Part shown: piece after piece, positions 24,031 to 36,700 of the stretch | Numbering within the stretch: position 1 is the first letter of the stretch | How the letters are laid out: the number at the start of each line of letters is the position of its first letter | Assembly: GCF_000835495.1 (NCBI RefSeq) | Contig: NW_015622546.1 | Location: 1,986,883-2,050,882, forward strand | Origin: Cladophialophora immunda | Lineage: Eukaryota; Ascomycota; Eurotiomycetes; Chaetothyriales; Herpotrichiellaceae | Direction of reading: 5' to 3' | Length of the DNA stretch: 64,000 bases | Notes under the pieces: model-generated | Database searches by the model: none | What the model was told of the DNA's origin: nothing | The model's input: only the letters and a program-made list of their open reading frames with translations | Translations under genes and position numbers: made by a program

Positions 24031-25777
24031 TCAAGCCTTCGCTCTTCTCTTCTCGCTCTTGCGAAATCCCACTTTCACGCCCTCTGCTGGAGTCAGGATA
24101 ATTTCTACGTGCATGACGCGTTTGCTCCCATAGTCAATGATCTGGTCGAATTCCTGCAGGATCCTGACTATTGTGTATCCCATTTCCACCATCGCAAATT
24201 GCTGGCCAATGCATATTCTGGGCCCGCCGTTGAATGGAATGAAATTCCACGCCTTAGGAGTCCATGTCGCCCAACGTTCCGGCCACCATTCCAGTGGGTC
24301 ATAGGGGAAGGATGGCGAGATTGGCGGATATAGATCTCTTCTTCGCTGCATCAGCAAAGTGCTATATCCTATCACCGTGCCCTTTGGACAGCCCACTGGC
24401 GCATTGCCGTCTTTGCCCCCACCTCGAGGCAATGTGGTGTCGGTGAGTGCTGATCGGACGTTGAATGGTACCACCGGATAGAGGCGCAAGGTTTCATTGA
24501 TGGTGTATGTCAAGTACTTCATGTCCTTGATCTCCTGATAGGTCGGTGGCCGGCCATCGTCGCCCAAGAATTCCTTTATTTCGGCACGCAGTTTCTCCAC
24601 TGCTCTGGGATTCTTGGCCAGCTCGAGGAAGACCCAGGACAATGTCCCGGCGGTAGTGTCACGACCGGCCAACAGTAAAGCTGCGAGCTGGTCGCGCATC
24701 ACCTTTCGGTCTCTTGTATATCGGGCCAGTGCATGGATAAAGGTGTCGGAGCGAGACAACTTGGTCTCCAACTCTTCCGGGCTCATAGACAGTGCCTCGT
24801 CAATGAACGGCTCAATGAAACGATCCATTGTCTTCAAGCCTTCGTAGAAAGATCTCTTACTGCGGAATTGCTTCAAGGGCCTACACAAATTGTAAGCAAC
24901 AGGGACAGGGGCCAGTGGGCGGAGGATCCGTACCCCAAGCGACCTTCCAGGGATTGGACGCGTTGGACTTCGTCAAAGGCAGCAGCGAACTCTGACTGTT
25001 CTTTGTCCAAGCTGCCAACGCTGTGGCCGAATAGGAAGTGGGTGGAAGCATCAAGGCTGAATCTGAAGAGCAGCTTGTTTAACATGACCGGGCTCCCATC
25101 ACCTGTGCCCATCAACGATATCAATTTGCGGACATGAGTCTCGATCAAGGGCAGGTCGGCGACCTTCTCGCGGACAAACATGGGGCGAATGAGCTGTCGC
25201 GAGTTATGCCATTGCTGCCCGTCGGTGGTGAAAATGCTGTCACCTAGGAAGTCCTGCCATTCATTATGAAATTCTTCACCTGTTATAATTTGCGCCAGGT
25301 TTAGCCTTGTGCAACCAGAGGAGTCCACGCCACCGTCTCCAGGGCTGATGACGCCTTACCTTTGCCAAAGTCCTGGAATTGCGTCGTTAAGATCGCTTTG
25401 GTGTTTTCTGGGTCTGCGGTGAAAAGAACGCGAATATCCACGAGTATATGGAGCTCGGCTGTATAGGAACCCGTGCCTTTGCTGTCGGTACCAGTATGCT
25501 CGTAGATCCAGTCCCAGAATTCCAGCGCCTCATTTCTCAGGATCGCCAGGGTCGAGTGAACAGGAAAGTCGAGACCTGTAGACCGGTTATTAGTATGTCT
25601 TGATCTGCCTCTGGCCTAGGTGAGCCGACCAAATATGAAGCGTGTCGTGACCCGTGGCGATTCACCACCAAGGGCCTCGACCTTCTTCCATTTTCTATAT
25701 CTTCTGACGTACACCGAGGCAACATATGCGAGGAGCGCTGCAAGCGTGAAATATTGCCACAGACGGATTTGCAACAT
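24031..25777 (-). CDS. Cytochrome P450, CYP52-like (alkane/fatty-acid omega-hydroxylase type)
   Basis: Four exons: 25777-25630, 25575-25360, 25279-24934, 24880-24031 (introns 54, 80, 53 nt); 519 residues. An N-terminal membrane anchor (LWQYFTLAALLAYVASVYV) is followed by the proline-poor hinge and FIFGLDFPVHST. Heme-thiolate signature FNGGPRICIGQQ, I-helix AGRDTTAGT and K-helix ETLRLYP are intact. Sequence around WEEF/LGDSIFTTDGQQWHNSRQLIRP is characteristic of CYP52-type enzymes, which hydroxylate terminal carbons of alkanes or fatty acids in the ER. The first donor (GTCGGC) is weak but its branch site is a perfect TACTAAT. Start at ATG 25777; the further upstream TTG is rejected. Confidence 0.88.
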
Positions 25778-26480
25778 CGTGTTCAGAGATATCTGCCCCA
25801 GTAGATGCTGGATGGATGTCAATGTTCACACGCGACACTCTGTCAGCGAGGGAGGAGGCAACAATCTACGTTATAATAAGAAGAATAACGTCTGGGATTG
25901 GGAACTCTTATGACTGGGGCGGATCTGGAGCGGCACGAGTACTTACGCATGAATAGGTGCTTCAAGGGGGGTCAGGGTCAAGGATCAAGGTTTTGTCCCA
26001 GGCGCCTTACAAGGAGGTTAGACACCCCCATTCTATGCTTGCCAGGCTTCCTACCCGAGCATCCCGCTAAACAATCCTGGACCATTGCTTATGTAGGATC
26101 ATGCCACTCCGTCTGTTATAAGGCCTTAGGTAAGGCTTGCGTCCTGTCTCCCTCTTGGTAAACCCTTGATACATTCTCGGTTGCCTGGTTGAAGCCGACA
26201 GAGCGGGAATAGACGACGTTCCAGGCGTTCTCCAACAAGAAAACGAGTTTCAGGATAGTCTCGTATCCCGTTTGCAGGTATACGAAGTACGTCCTTTTAT
26301 TTAGACCGTCTGCGCGAACCAATGACAAGAAGCCCATCTCGCAAGGTGATGCCCTTTCGAGTGGTGGATGAACTTTGGGGGTTGCCTGGCAGAGTTGAGC
26401 GCAGGCCAGGTCACCAGATATTCATACTCGCTGCGCATGCCTCGTACTTCACCACAAATGCCATTCATCGCATCGACTCG
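25778..26480. other. Intergenic, P450 promoter and GH20 3' region
   Basis: 703 bp with several short unrelated frames. Nothing supportable seen. Confidence 0.45.
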
Positions 26481-28497
26481 CTACAGGTTGCATCCACCTT
26501 CCATCAAACACCATGTCATGGTGACTGGGGACATGCGGAGCCCCAAATCTCTGACCCCTCGTTCTCTCCATTCCCCTAGTCTTCTGGTGGCGTTCTCGAG
26601 CATGGATTCGTCCCTCACTCCAGCCCACAGCACTTCTGCCGCAGCCGCAGCTCGAGGCCACAGCTTTGAATCAAGGTCGCTCGAGTCTGTCTGCTCAGAC
26701 CACATTAACACCTCGCCTCCCTCAATGCCCTCTTGCAGATCGACACTAATATTCGCCAGTGGATTATAAGTATACATCTGCCGCCAGTTGTGATACGGGT
26801 TGCAATAGTCGAGGTACGGCTTTTGCAGTCTGCTCGAATATCCGCCCGATGTATTGTACGGAACTCCAGGAGGTGACTTGCCCGATGGATAAGGGTCGAG
26901 GAAGACGCCAAAACCACCTTTCATCGTGAGCAACAGCCGTCATTCGAGCGGAGAGCACCTACAGTCGAGATACCAATAATGGTAGTCTCCGAATATTGCT
27001 CGATGACCTCGTTTCAGCACTTCTTCGATTCGCTCACTATTCCGCCAGACTTGAACTAAGGTCTGCCTCGACGGAGCACTGTCCAAGGCCGAAGGTAGCG
27101 TCAGGTTCCAGTCAAGAAGCACTAGGGTGTCGTTAGCATAGATCAAGATACCCGAGCGCTGCAAGGCTGCCACGACACCGAAACGCGCTCCTGGGAAGCT
27201 TACTCTCCTCCCAGACAATTGGCTGAAGGCCATGGCGGATGCTTGCCTCGATGACATTGTCAATGAACTTCTGAAGTAACGGTTGTAGCACTCTCGGATC
27301 ATCACTCTGGACGGTCTCATCGAGGAGATACGCCGCTAGGTTCAACTCGTCGCCACCGATATGATACAAAGAGGTATATGGTCGTGTTCGCGGCAGAAGA
27401 TCGTCGAGGACAGTGGCCACAAATTTGTGAACATCCGAGGAATTGAGCTTAAGCTGCCCGCTCAAAGGTTCGGCAGCAAATGTTGACCAATCTAGCTCGT
27501 TGAAAGCTGCAATCAAGTTTGGAAATGCATAAGCCACTGATGCCGTGTGGCCGGGCATGTCAATCTCAATGAAGACCGAAACGCCCTTTTCTGCACCATA
27601 CATCTGAATCTCCCGAAGGCTGTCGGCACCCCAAACATGATGAGGCTGATACGCCCCTTTTCGCGCCAGGTCCGGGAGAGAAGGTATCTCGAGAGGCCAA
27701 CTCTGCGAATCGGTCGCATGGATGTGCAGTCTGTTCAACTTAGCCATTGCCATTGCATCGATTGTGCGTATCAGGTCTTTTGGGGCAAAAGGGTTTCTTG
27801 CTATGTCGATACTCAACCCACGGTGACGCCATCTAGCCCTATCGGCTATGCTCAAAGGTGCAAATGGTGTGTATGAGCCGGATTTGGTCGAATGTGCAAA
27901 AAATAGCTGTTTAAGAGTTTGCAGGGCTCTAATAGTCCCAATACTGCAGTTCGACTTGATAGAAGCGATACCGTGGTCGTCGATATCAATCACATATGAT
28001 TCGTCTCCTCCAAAATAGCTTTGCGGACGGAGTGGTTCTGGTCCTGGACAATCCTTCTGTTGAATCTGCAGTGTAGAAATGTAATGACGCGGACCATGTG
28101 GATCAGGTTCAAAAGTTGAATGTCGTCTATACAGCTTCCAGGGGACGAATCTGGACTGTTGGATCGATCGAATCGTCTCGCGCACGCTATTCTGCACAAT
28201 TGACCTCTCAGAGAACCCGTGCTCAGCACTGTTGTTTCTGTTCACAAAAGTGAATTGGAGCTTATCCATCAGGCCTTGTGTTAATCCAAGAGCGCCATTG
28301 AGCACACTCGCCAGATGAATTCCCTGCGAGCTGGAAGTGCCATAGAGATCAATGGTTTGCTCTTCGCAGCGAAGAGTCGCATGGATGGCCGCATCGAGCC
28401 ACAGCACTCGATTACCAGTCTGGATCTCGGCAGGTTGCGGCCAAACAGCAAGGCAAGCCGTGATGGACCCTAGGAGAAGCAAAAGTCGGGGCTGCAT
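26481..28497 (-). CDS. Secreted beta-N-acetylhexosaminidase, GH20
   Basis: Three exons: 28497-27204, 27121-26963, 26917-26481 (introns 82 and 45 nt); 629 residues. Signal peptide MQPRLLLLLGSITACLAVWP, then the zincin-like N-terminal GH20b domain and the (beta/alpha)8 barrel: RHRGLSIDIARNPF, LHIHATDSQSWPL, EIDMPGHTASV and HIGGDELN with the catalytic Asp-Glu pair. Splicing gives PIVWEEMLLDWNLTLP and HYWYLDCGFGVFLDP, both family-conserved; the C-terminal Cys residues match GH20 disulphides. It releases N-acetylglucosamine from chitin oligomers in the cell wall or medium. The 45-nt second intron is near the lower size limit. Divergent from SCP160. Confidence 0.92.
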
Positions 28498-29049
28498 CGT
28501 AGACAGCTGTTAGCAGTCCGATCATCGGGGTCTCCTTGGGACAATAATTGAGATGACAGAGTGCCTACTCAAGTGGTGGTTTTTAGAGATACACAGCAGA
28601 ACATTGGCCAGAAAGGGGGCGAGGGGGTTGAGCCGGAGCCATGTTTTTCCATTCCGGCCAACGGCGAACAGGGATTATATTCTTCCGCCCCGACAGAGCT
28701 AGGAGGGCCTCGAGGGCGCCCGGGGACATTCTCTAGAGCAGATGCTGTGGGTGCCTTTCTCCACATCCCGGAATAACGAGACACCAACGTCCTTTTTCCG
28801 CATGGCAACTTTCCTTCGCCTTCTGTTGATCTATCACAACACTTGTCAAGTATTCTTACCACATCCTTGATAGAGTGACAGACGTCGCTGTTCACTTTCC
28901 TTTACCCTATCCTTTGAATCAGTCTGTGGTGATAGCTTCATGCTTGCCACACTCTGACCATCTAAAGCATTCTCGGTTCCCCGTCCTGCTCTTTCGGTTC
29001 CTCCCCTAACGGTTCTCTCGAGGCTTTCTTTGGAGCCACCACCACCACC
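28498..29049. promoter_or_regulatory. Divergent promoter GH20/SCP160
   Basis: 552 bp. A run of CCACCA repeats lies just before the SCP160 ATG, giving an ideal CCACC-ATG context; no other element recognised. Confidence 0.45.
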
Positions 29050-32000
29050 ATGGCCACTGCAACGGCAGATCCTGCTGCGAGTGCCGGCTCCAGCACAACC
29101 AAGACTCCTGCTCAGCTCATGCAGGAGAAACACGAGGCTGCAGAAACACATCATGTGACCGTCGAAGATGTTGTCGATGAAGACGACCTTCAACACCCTC
29201 CCCCTCACCATGCTGTTGAAGAGGCGGAAGACACCACAACCACAACCAATGGGTCTGGCAATGCTCCAATGTCGGCAAAGGCTGCGGGAAAGCAGAAGGC
29301 GACCGACAAGGCCCCAGTCCTTGACACTCAGTCTGAGGAAGCTTTCCCGGCTCTGGGAGCTGCGACGAAAACTGCCACCACTGCGTCCGCAAGACAGCCC
29401 GGCTGGATCGCCAGTGCTTCTGCCAAAGCTGCTCCAACAAACGGTTCTCCTGCCCTGGGATCTCGGCCGACCTCTTCCGGCGCTCTCACACCGAACTCGA
29501 CCCCCGGTGCGGGAACTCCTGTCACTGCACCCGGCCCACGCAGCAACGTCGTCCTTCCTGGGAGGTACCGTGACTCCTTTGAGATTGACAATGCCGATCT
29601 GGACAAGAGCAAACCCCTGTCACGAGTCTTGAACGATGTCAAGAAGAAATTCAATGTCATCGTCACTCCAAAGTCAACCAATTTCGCGACCCGAACTGAA
29701 TTCATTGCCGAGGGCCCCAAAGCCCGAGTCACGGAGGCTCTGATGTACGTCTCTAAAGAACTGACGCTCGAAAAGCAAGTTAAACTGGAAATTCCATCCA
29801 CTGTCTCCGCTCAAATCATTGGCAAAGCTGGCGCAAACATCAAAAAACTTGAAAGCCAATTCAATGTCCGCATACATATTGATCGTGATACCAAGCCCGT
29901 GACGAGCCCCGAAGATGTCAGGACCGATGTGGTCGAGATCCGCGGAAATGCTGCCCAGGTTCGACAAGTCTACGAGCAGATCTCTAACCAGGTCAAGTCG
30001 CTCCAGCCGAAGGTTGATCTTCCCGTGCGCAATATTCCCCCGGAATTCTATCCTTTTATTGCTGGTCAACACGCAGATCGTATCCAACAGTTGGAGCGAG
30101 ACCGCGAGGTTCGTATCAACGTACCACAGTATCACACATGGCAGCAACAGCCACCTCCACGCCCTGCCGAGACGGACCAGGCTCCTGCCTTTGTCCCTCA
30201 TGGAGACAATCATATCGTCATTTCGGGCGATCAAGCTGCTACACTAGAAGCACGCTTATTTCTTGAGCAGCTGGCGGAAGAACTCCAAAAAGAGCTCCTA
30301 CTCGAAGAACTTGCCGCCGAACAGATTTTACATCCCTATATTGTCGGCGAGCGCGGGATGGATCCTCTGAAGTTCTTGGAGGAGACAGGTTGTGCTGTCA
30401 TCCTACCACCACCTGATCATGAAACAGAGGATATCCACATCATTGGCCCGAGAGACAAGCTAGAAGCAGGTCGGAATCTGGCCGAAGAGCTCATGTCCCG
30501 CAAGCACAATAGAGCCGTCGATATGCACAAGCATTTCAACGACGCCCCTCAAGGCCCGGAACGCCACTCAAGGGCGCTTGCTCAGTACCTTCAACAGAAA
30601 GCTATCGAGCGTGAATTTATGAAGTCTCATGGCGCTGAAATTATCTTCCCACCAAGTAGCAGTGCTTCCCCGAGCTGGACTGTCATTAGCAATGACCCTC
30701 AGAAAGCGCTGTCTGCCCGCAACGAGCTTTCCAAAATCACTCAAGCTTATCCCTCGGCAAGGATCCAGTTGGTCGAGGTTGATCCTTTCTTCCATCCTCA
30801 CCTCGAACAAATGCATGCTTCCAATCTGCGGGATACTCTGGGTGTTCATATGATCGTGCCTGATGATGGCTCAGATCCTGTCGTGCTGGTTTACGAAGGC
30901 CCTTCACAGGAGCAGCCCTTCTCGATTCCTCGCAACAAACCCAGCAAAACTGAAATGGCCAATTTTGAGAAAGCCCTTCAGGAGGCACAAGCAATGCTAC
31001 TCAGCAACATTCCTCATCAAGGTATCTCTGTTCAGGATATTCACGTCCCGAAGAAGTTCCAAGACAAAGTCAAGAGATTTGTGAACAATGAGCCTAGGCC
31101 AATGCCTCCTGAGGCTTTTCCCGTTCAAGTAGACTTTGGTGGCGCAAGAGGCGGCCCAAGACAAGCCAATGGTCTTTCTAGAGGCTCGCCGTCCGAAAGA
31201 GTCTATCTACGTGGTCCGAGTGAGGCAGATATCGCGGAACTCCGCCAGAAGATCGAACAATTCCTGCGAGAGGCCGAAGAGGACGAAAAAGAGCGTGGCT
31301 ATACCACGACTTTTGCTTTCCCCGCCCAATACAACAAGAACTTGATTGGAAAACAAGGTGCCAACATCAGGGCTCTGCGCGAAAAGCACGATGTCGAAAT
31401 TGACACTCGCGAGGACGGCCATGTCACCATCAAAGGTCCCGCAAAGAAGGCTGAAGCGTGCAAAGCGGAAATTCAGCGGTTAGCCAAACAATGGGAAGAC
31501 GAAGTCAACTTTGCCATCAAAATTGATCCCAAGTACCATGGCATGCTCGTGGGTCGGAACGGAGAGAATCTGCAGAAAATCCAAAGCAAGGTCGACAACG
31601 CGGTGCGAATTGACTTCCCGAAGGCGCAGAGATTCAGCGATGACGTCTCTGTTGCTGACACTGCGAGCGAGGCTGGCGCTAGCCGGGGTCAGCCTCATGA
31701 TGAGATCAGAATACGAGGACCTAGAGCGAAGGCTGAGAAGGTTCGAGATGAACTGCTGAGTCTCCACCAGTACTTGGTGGATAACTCTCATACCGCCACT
31801 GTCTCGGTGGCGCAAGGGCAGATTGCCTCTCTCATTGGAAGGCGTGGCCAGGAGATGGAGAAGCTCCGAGCTGATACGGGAGCGCAAATTGATATCCCGA
31901 AAGCTGATGGCTCTGATCGTGTGACGATCCAGGTCAAAGGTACCAAGCAGCAGGTTGAGAAGGCCAAACAAGAGCTGGAGAAGCGGGCCAAGGCTTTTGA

Positions 32001-33122
32001 TAACATTGTTACGCGCACTTTGACGGTGGACAGAAAGCATCACCGTGCCCTGATCGGAGCCGGCGGTACGTACTATCTCTAAGCACAAAAGAAAATAAGC
32101 TGACTCGAACAGGCTCCAACATCCAAAACCTTGTCGCTAAAGCTGGCGGCACCGGTACCAGTGCTGAACATGTCCGATTTCCTCGTCAAGGGGACGAGTC
32201 CGATGAGCTTACTGTTAGGGGTACGGCCGACGTTGTTGAGAAGATCCTCGCCGCCATTCAAGCCTTCGTGGACGAGCGAGAGCACCAAACGACCGAGACG
32301 ATAGATGTTCCCGTCAGCCAGCACCGTGCACTGATTGGTCCAAATGGCAGTATTCGAAAGAAACTCGAAGAAGAGTTTGGCGTAACTCTGAATGTGCCTC
32401 GTGTGGGTACTGGACTCACTGAGGTCAAGATCATTGGTCGTCCGGAAAATGTCTCAAAAGCCAAGGAGCGTGTACAAGGGATGGTTTCCAAGCCTCAGGG
32501 CGAAACGATTATGGTTCCGCGATCTTTGCATCATGTCGTTTCCAGAAATGGTGCTCTGTTCCGTGAGCTTTCTCGGGACGGCATTCGGGTCGATCACAAT
32601 GGACAGAAGCCGCCGCCGAAAGCGGCTACCAACCGCGGACCACGGACACGGACGACCAACGGTGATATGCCACTGATCACAGACCAACCTGGGGAGGAGG
32701 CCTACTCATGGGACATGGTCTCTAACCAGCAGGGATTGGATAGTAATTCGGGGGAGATCCCGTGGGTGATTTTGGCGGGAAAGGACGCCTCGGAGGACAC
32801 AGTCGCCAAGGCCAAAGAGAAGATCCAGTCACTGCTCGAGAAGGCTGCCGAACCTCAACACACCGGCTTCCTCATTCTCCCGGATCCCAGACTTCACCGC
32901 CACATCATCGGGCAAGGCGGCTCGACTATCAACGCTATTCGCCGACAGTCCGGCTGTGATATCCAAGTCCCGAATAGAAATTCTGGCAAGGGCGAGGAAG
33001 GAGAAGCCATCACGATTGTGGGCAAGGAAGATGGCGTTCTGACTGCTCGGGATTTGATTCTCGAGGAGATCAAGAGAGCTGAGGCTGGACGAAACTCGCC
33101 GAGGGGTGCTGGTCGTGCTTAG
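29050..33122 (+). CDS. SCP160: Multi-KH RNA-binding protein SCP160 (vigilin)
   Basis: Two exons, 29050-32065 and 32113-33122 (47-nt intron, GTACGT...GAACAG); 1,341 residues. After a low-complexity Ala/Thr/Pro-rich N-terminus come about 13 KH modules. Eight keep the GxxG loop (GKAG, GERG, GKQG, GRNG, GRRG, GAGG, GPNG, GQGG); the others are degenerate, as in yeast Scp160. The intron falls inside one GxxG loop (GAG/GSN), and splicing restores it. The family is ER- and polysome-associated and tunes translation of specific mRNAs; in yeast it also takes part in mating signalling and ploidy maintenance. Excellent start context. Some 110 residues longer than yeast Scp160, mainly at the N-terminus. 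Confidence 0.93.
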
Positions 33123-33726
33123 AAAGCGTGAAGTGAAAGTACGTGGGCTGTTCTGAGCGAGGAAAACGTATTTGAGCCCATGAAGACCTTTGTAAGAGTA
33201 CCAAAAGACGCAATTTGGTCGAGGCTGTCGATGAGCATGGCTCTAGAGAAAAGAAAAAGTTTGCAGTTGAGTAATTTGGATTGAAAAAGAAGCACAATTG
33301 AGGATTAAGAGCAAGCAAGGCAATTCCCTGATACTACGATGAACACCCTGCGTGTCAAGTCCTAACGTTCAGCGAAAGCGAGTAGGACGATCTCTTTCTT
33401 CCAACCCCAATCCAGGCACGTATCCTTGCACAGGTGATACATGTTCCTACTCGCCTGGCTCGCCATCATGCACGAAAGCGAATGATGTAAACAGTGCAAG
33501 GCTGAGAGGGGGGGGGAGGCTTTGTGTTTAGGGCATCCTCCCTTTGTAAGCTTGGATCTAGGCGGCTAGTTGGCGATAGGGAAACTGGGAACTTTTCGTG
33601 AAGATGTTCAGCTTATTGATTGCATAAACCGGCTCTATGCGGTGCGCTATCTATGCATTCGCTCACGCGTCAAACCCCATCCGAAGCTTGCGCCGGAACT
33701 TTTTGAAATAAAAAAAAAATTGCCAT
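33123..33726. other. Convergent 3' region SCP160/MET10
   Basis: 604 bp. Contains a nine-G run at 33508-33516 and a ten-A run just before the MET10 stop at about 33710-33719. No gene seen. Confidence 0.45.
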
Positions 33727-36700
33727 TTAGTACACCTCTAGCACATATCTTCCCTCGTCCTTCAACTTCATGATCTCCCGGGCCGTGTCGATCTTCTTGA
33801 CCCCGTTGGCCTTGGCGTCCTTTGCGATGGCCTCCTCGAGAACGTTGGTGACATCGGGCACGGGCCAGGTCGGGCCGCACAGGTAGAAGGCGCCGTCCTG
33901 CTTGATGTAGGCCTCGACGATGTCGTCGAGGGTCTGCCGCATGCGGTCCTGGATGTAGATCTTGTGCGGCTGGTCCCGGCTGAAGGCGCGGCCGAGCAAG
34001 GTGATGACGCCCGCGGCCTGGTAGGCCTCCCACTCCTCGCCGTAGCAGTACTCCTCCCGCTGGTGGCGCGAGCCCATGTACAGCAGGACCGAGCCAATGT
34101 CCTTGCCCTGCGCCTTCTCCATCGCGCGGTGCTGGACGAAGGCCCGGAACGGCGCCAGGCCCGTGCCCAGACCCGCCATGATGATCGGCTGGGTCGACTT
34201 GGGAGGCAGCTTCATGACGGACGGCTTGACGCTGACCGTCACGGGAGCGCCGACCCTGAGGGCGGAGAGGTACTTCGTGGCCTGCCCGAAGCGGTCGCGG
34301 CCCTTGGGATCAACCCAGTTGACCACGACGACCATGAGCGCGACCGAGGTCGGAGTCACGGCTTGGCAGGAGGCGATCGAGTATTCCCGACGCTTCATCG
34401 GCGAGACGATCCGCGCGATGTCGTGGAACGACGGGTGTGCGGACGGGAACTCGAGCAGGACATCCGCGAACGTGACCGTGTCGACTTCGGCCCTTCTCTG
34501 GAATTCCTTGTAACCTTCCGGTCCGGCCAGCGTCAGCAGGTTCTTCTTCTCGTTCTCGTCGTCCGCAAACTCCGCCAGCGCTTCGTAGAACTTCTTGGGC
34601 GGGCGGCCGAATATGTCGACGTTTTGCATGAGCGCTTGGTAAATGGTGCGGTTCTCAAAAACGCTGGGGTCGTCGCGCGAAGCGACCTCCACGACATCCT
34701 CGGCGTTGAGGCCGTACCATTTGATGAACTCCATGACTTGATCATGGTCGTTCTCGGCGTGAATGCCGAGAGCCTCGCCGATGTCGTACTTGAGGCCGGA
34801 GCTGCCGAGATCGAATTCAATGTGGAATATGTTCCGGTCGTAGGTCAGCGGCGTCAGGCGACGGTTTTCTTTGACGTGGACAGTGTAAGTCTTCACCGGC
34901 AGGTCAGGTCGAAGGAGGCTTGAGGCGTTGTAAGCTTCCTTGAAGAGAAGTCCTTTGGCCGCCTTTTGCCAGCTGCGAAGGAGAGACGGTGGCTCCTCTT
35001 CTGTCTTGTCGAAGGAGATAAGACTGTTCGGGGAGATGTTTGTGGGCAGTGTTGATTTGGCGTCTTCCAATTCTGCCCATTCCTTTGGTACCTCGATCTG
35101 GCGCAGAGTCTTCTCGAGGTCAGCCGCCACTTGTTTGAGGGTTTCGAGATCGTTGTGGATAGTTGCCAGCTTCTGCAGACCTATCTCCTCGGACTTTCGC
35201 AATGCGACCCGGACAAACGCGACTTGAAGTATCAGCGATTCGAACTCGGGGGTTTCGGCGGAGAGAGCAGTGTTGGCTGGGTTGATCAGATACAGATGGA
35301 CTCCCTTTGCAGCGATCGATCTCTTGAATGCTGCGGGGAGTTTCTTCTCGACGTCCTCATCTTTGACACCTGGTAATAGCAGAATAATGCTGCCACCTTG
35401 TTGGACCGATTGAACTACGTCGATTTGCTCCAACAGCTTGACGTCCGTGACCACAGCAGTATTGGCATAAGTGACGGGATATGCAGCGTCGAGGCTTCGA
35501 GGGGATTTTCGAATATCGACTCTGTGAATACCTCCCTGTATGGAGTTGTCGTGGGTGGTATTCACGGTAACGTTCTGCGCCGATTCGGTGGCTAGAGCTT
35601 CAGCCAGGTAGGTGGCCGCAGATGCAGATGGCGCATCATCGATATTCCAGAAAGTGTACCGTTGGACGGAGTTGTCCAAGAATGTAGTAATGCCCTGGTC
35701 ATCAGCAGCCTTGCCCAGGAGCATCTGGAAAAGTGACGAGATGGACGACGGTGTCCACCGCTCAGCCCGGGCATATTTCAGCTCTTGCACTTCCGGGTGG
35801 TCATGAGTCGTCACTCCATACGAGACAGCAGCAAGCACGTCCTCATATAGACGGGAATGAACACCAGCCTCCTGCACAGCCTGCGAGTCAACGACCTGGC
35901 CGAGGACGCCGATCACTCTCACGCCTTTGGGGATGAGCTTCAAAAACTGTTCCTCCGCGAACGGTCGGTAGAGTCGAACATTGATGGCTCCAACCCTGCT
36001 ACCGGTTTGGGCTAGGACTGAGGCCGCCTGTGCAGCGAGCGAAGATTCGACCGAGCCGAACGAGACTAGGACGACCTCGGGTTGTTCGTGACCGAAATAC
36101 TCAAATGGCTTGTAGTCCGTGCCGAGCTCGTCATTAAGGGCCCGAAGAGTTCTCAGGACTTTACCCTCGGCACTCAAATGCTTCCTGTTCTCATCCGAGA
36201 TTGAGGCGAGGATCGAGCTGTATGTGCTGCCCAAGCCTGACTTGTCTAGGATGTCGATGACCCTTGTGGTTTCCCGCCCAACCCTCAGGCCATCATAGAC
36301 GTGTAGCGTGGGTAGGTCGTGAGCCAGTAGAGTGGCGAGCAGGGACATATGCTGTGTCTCATATGCAGATTGGCTAGCAACCAAAGCCAGACCCAGATCT
36401 TCGGCAGCAGACAAGGCAGAGACATAATCCGAAACCAGACCACCGTTCTTGTCGCCTTCGTAGTCGAGTGCCGCCACATGAGCCACGAATGGGTTGCTGA
36501 CAGAATAGAGCAGAGACAGCTGGTCGAGTACGGGCCGCAAGTACTTCAGCGCCGACGTTGGGGCAAGGAGACCTTGCGGGATATGCCTCTTCTTTAGGTC
36601 GAAGTCCTTGGAGAACATGTAACCGAGGGCGATTGATCCTGCTCCATTCCGAATCTGCATGGCTTGTACCCCGGTGGTGTATCCATTGATATTCGCCTCT

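Noticed and set aside
33964..34923. Plus-strand open frame (319 codons) opposite MET10
   Set aside because: Antisense shadow of the reductase domain: Arg/Val/Leu-rich composition without motifs.
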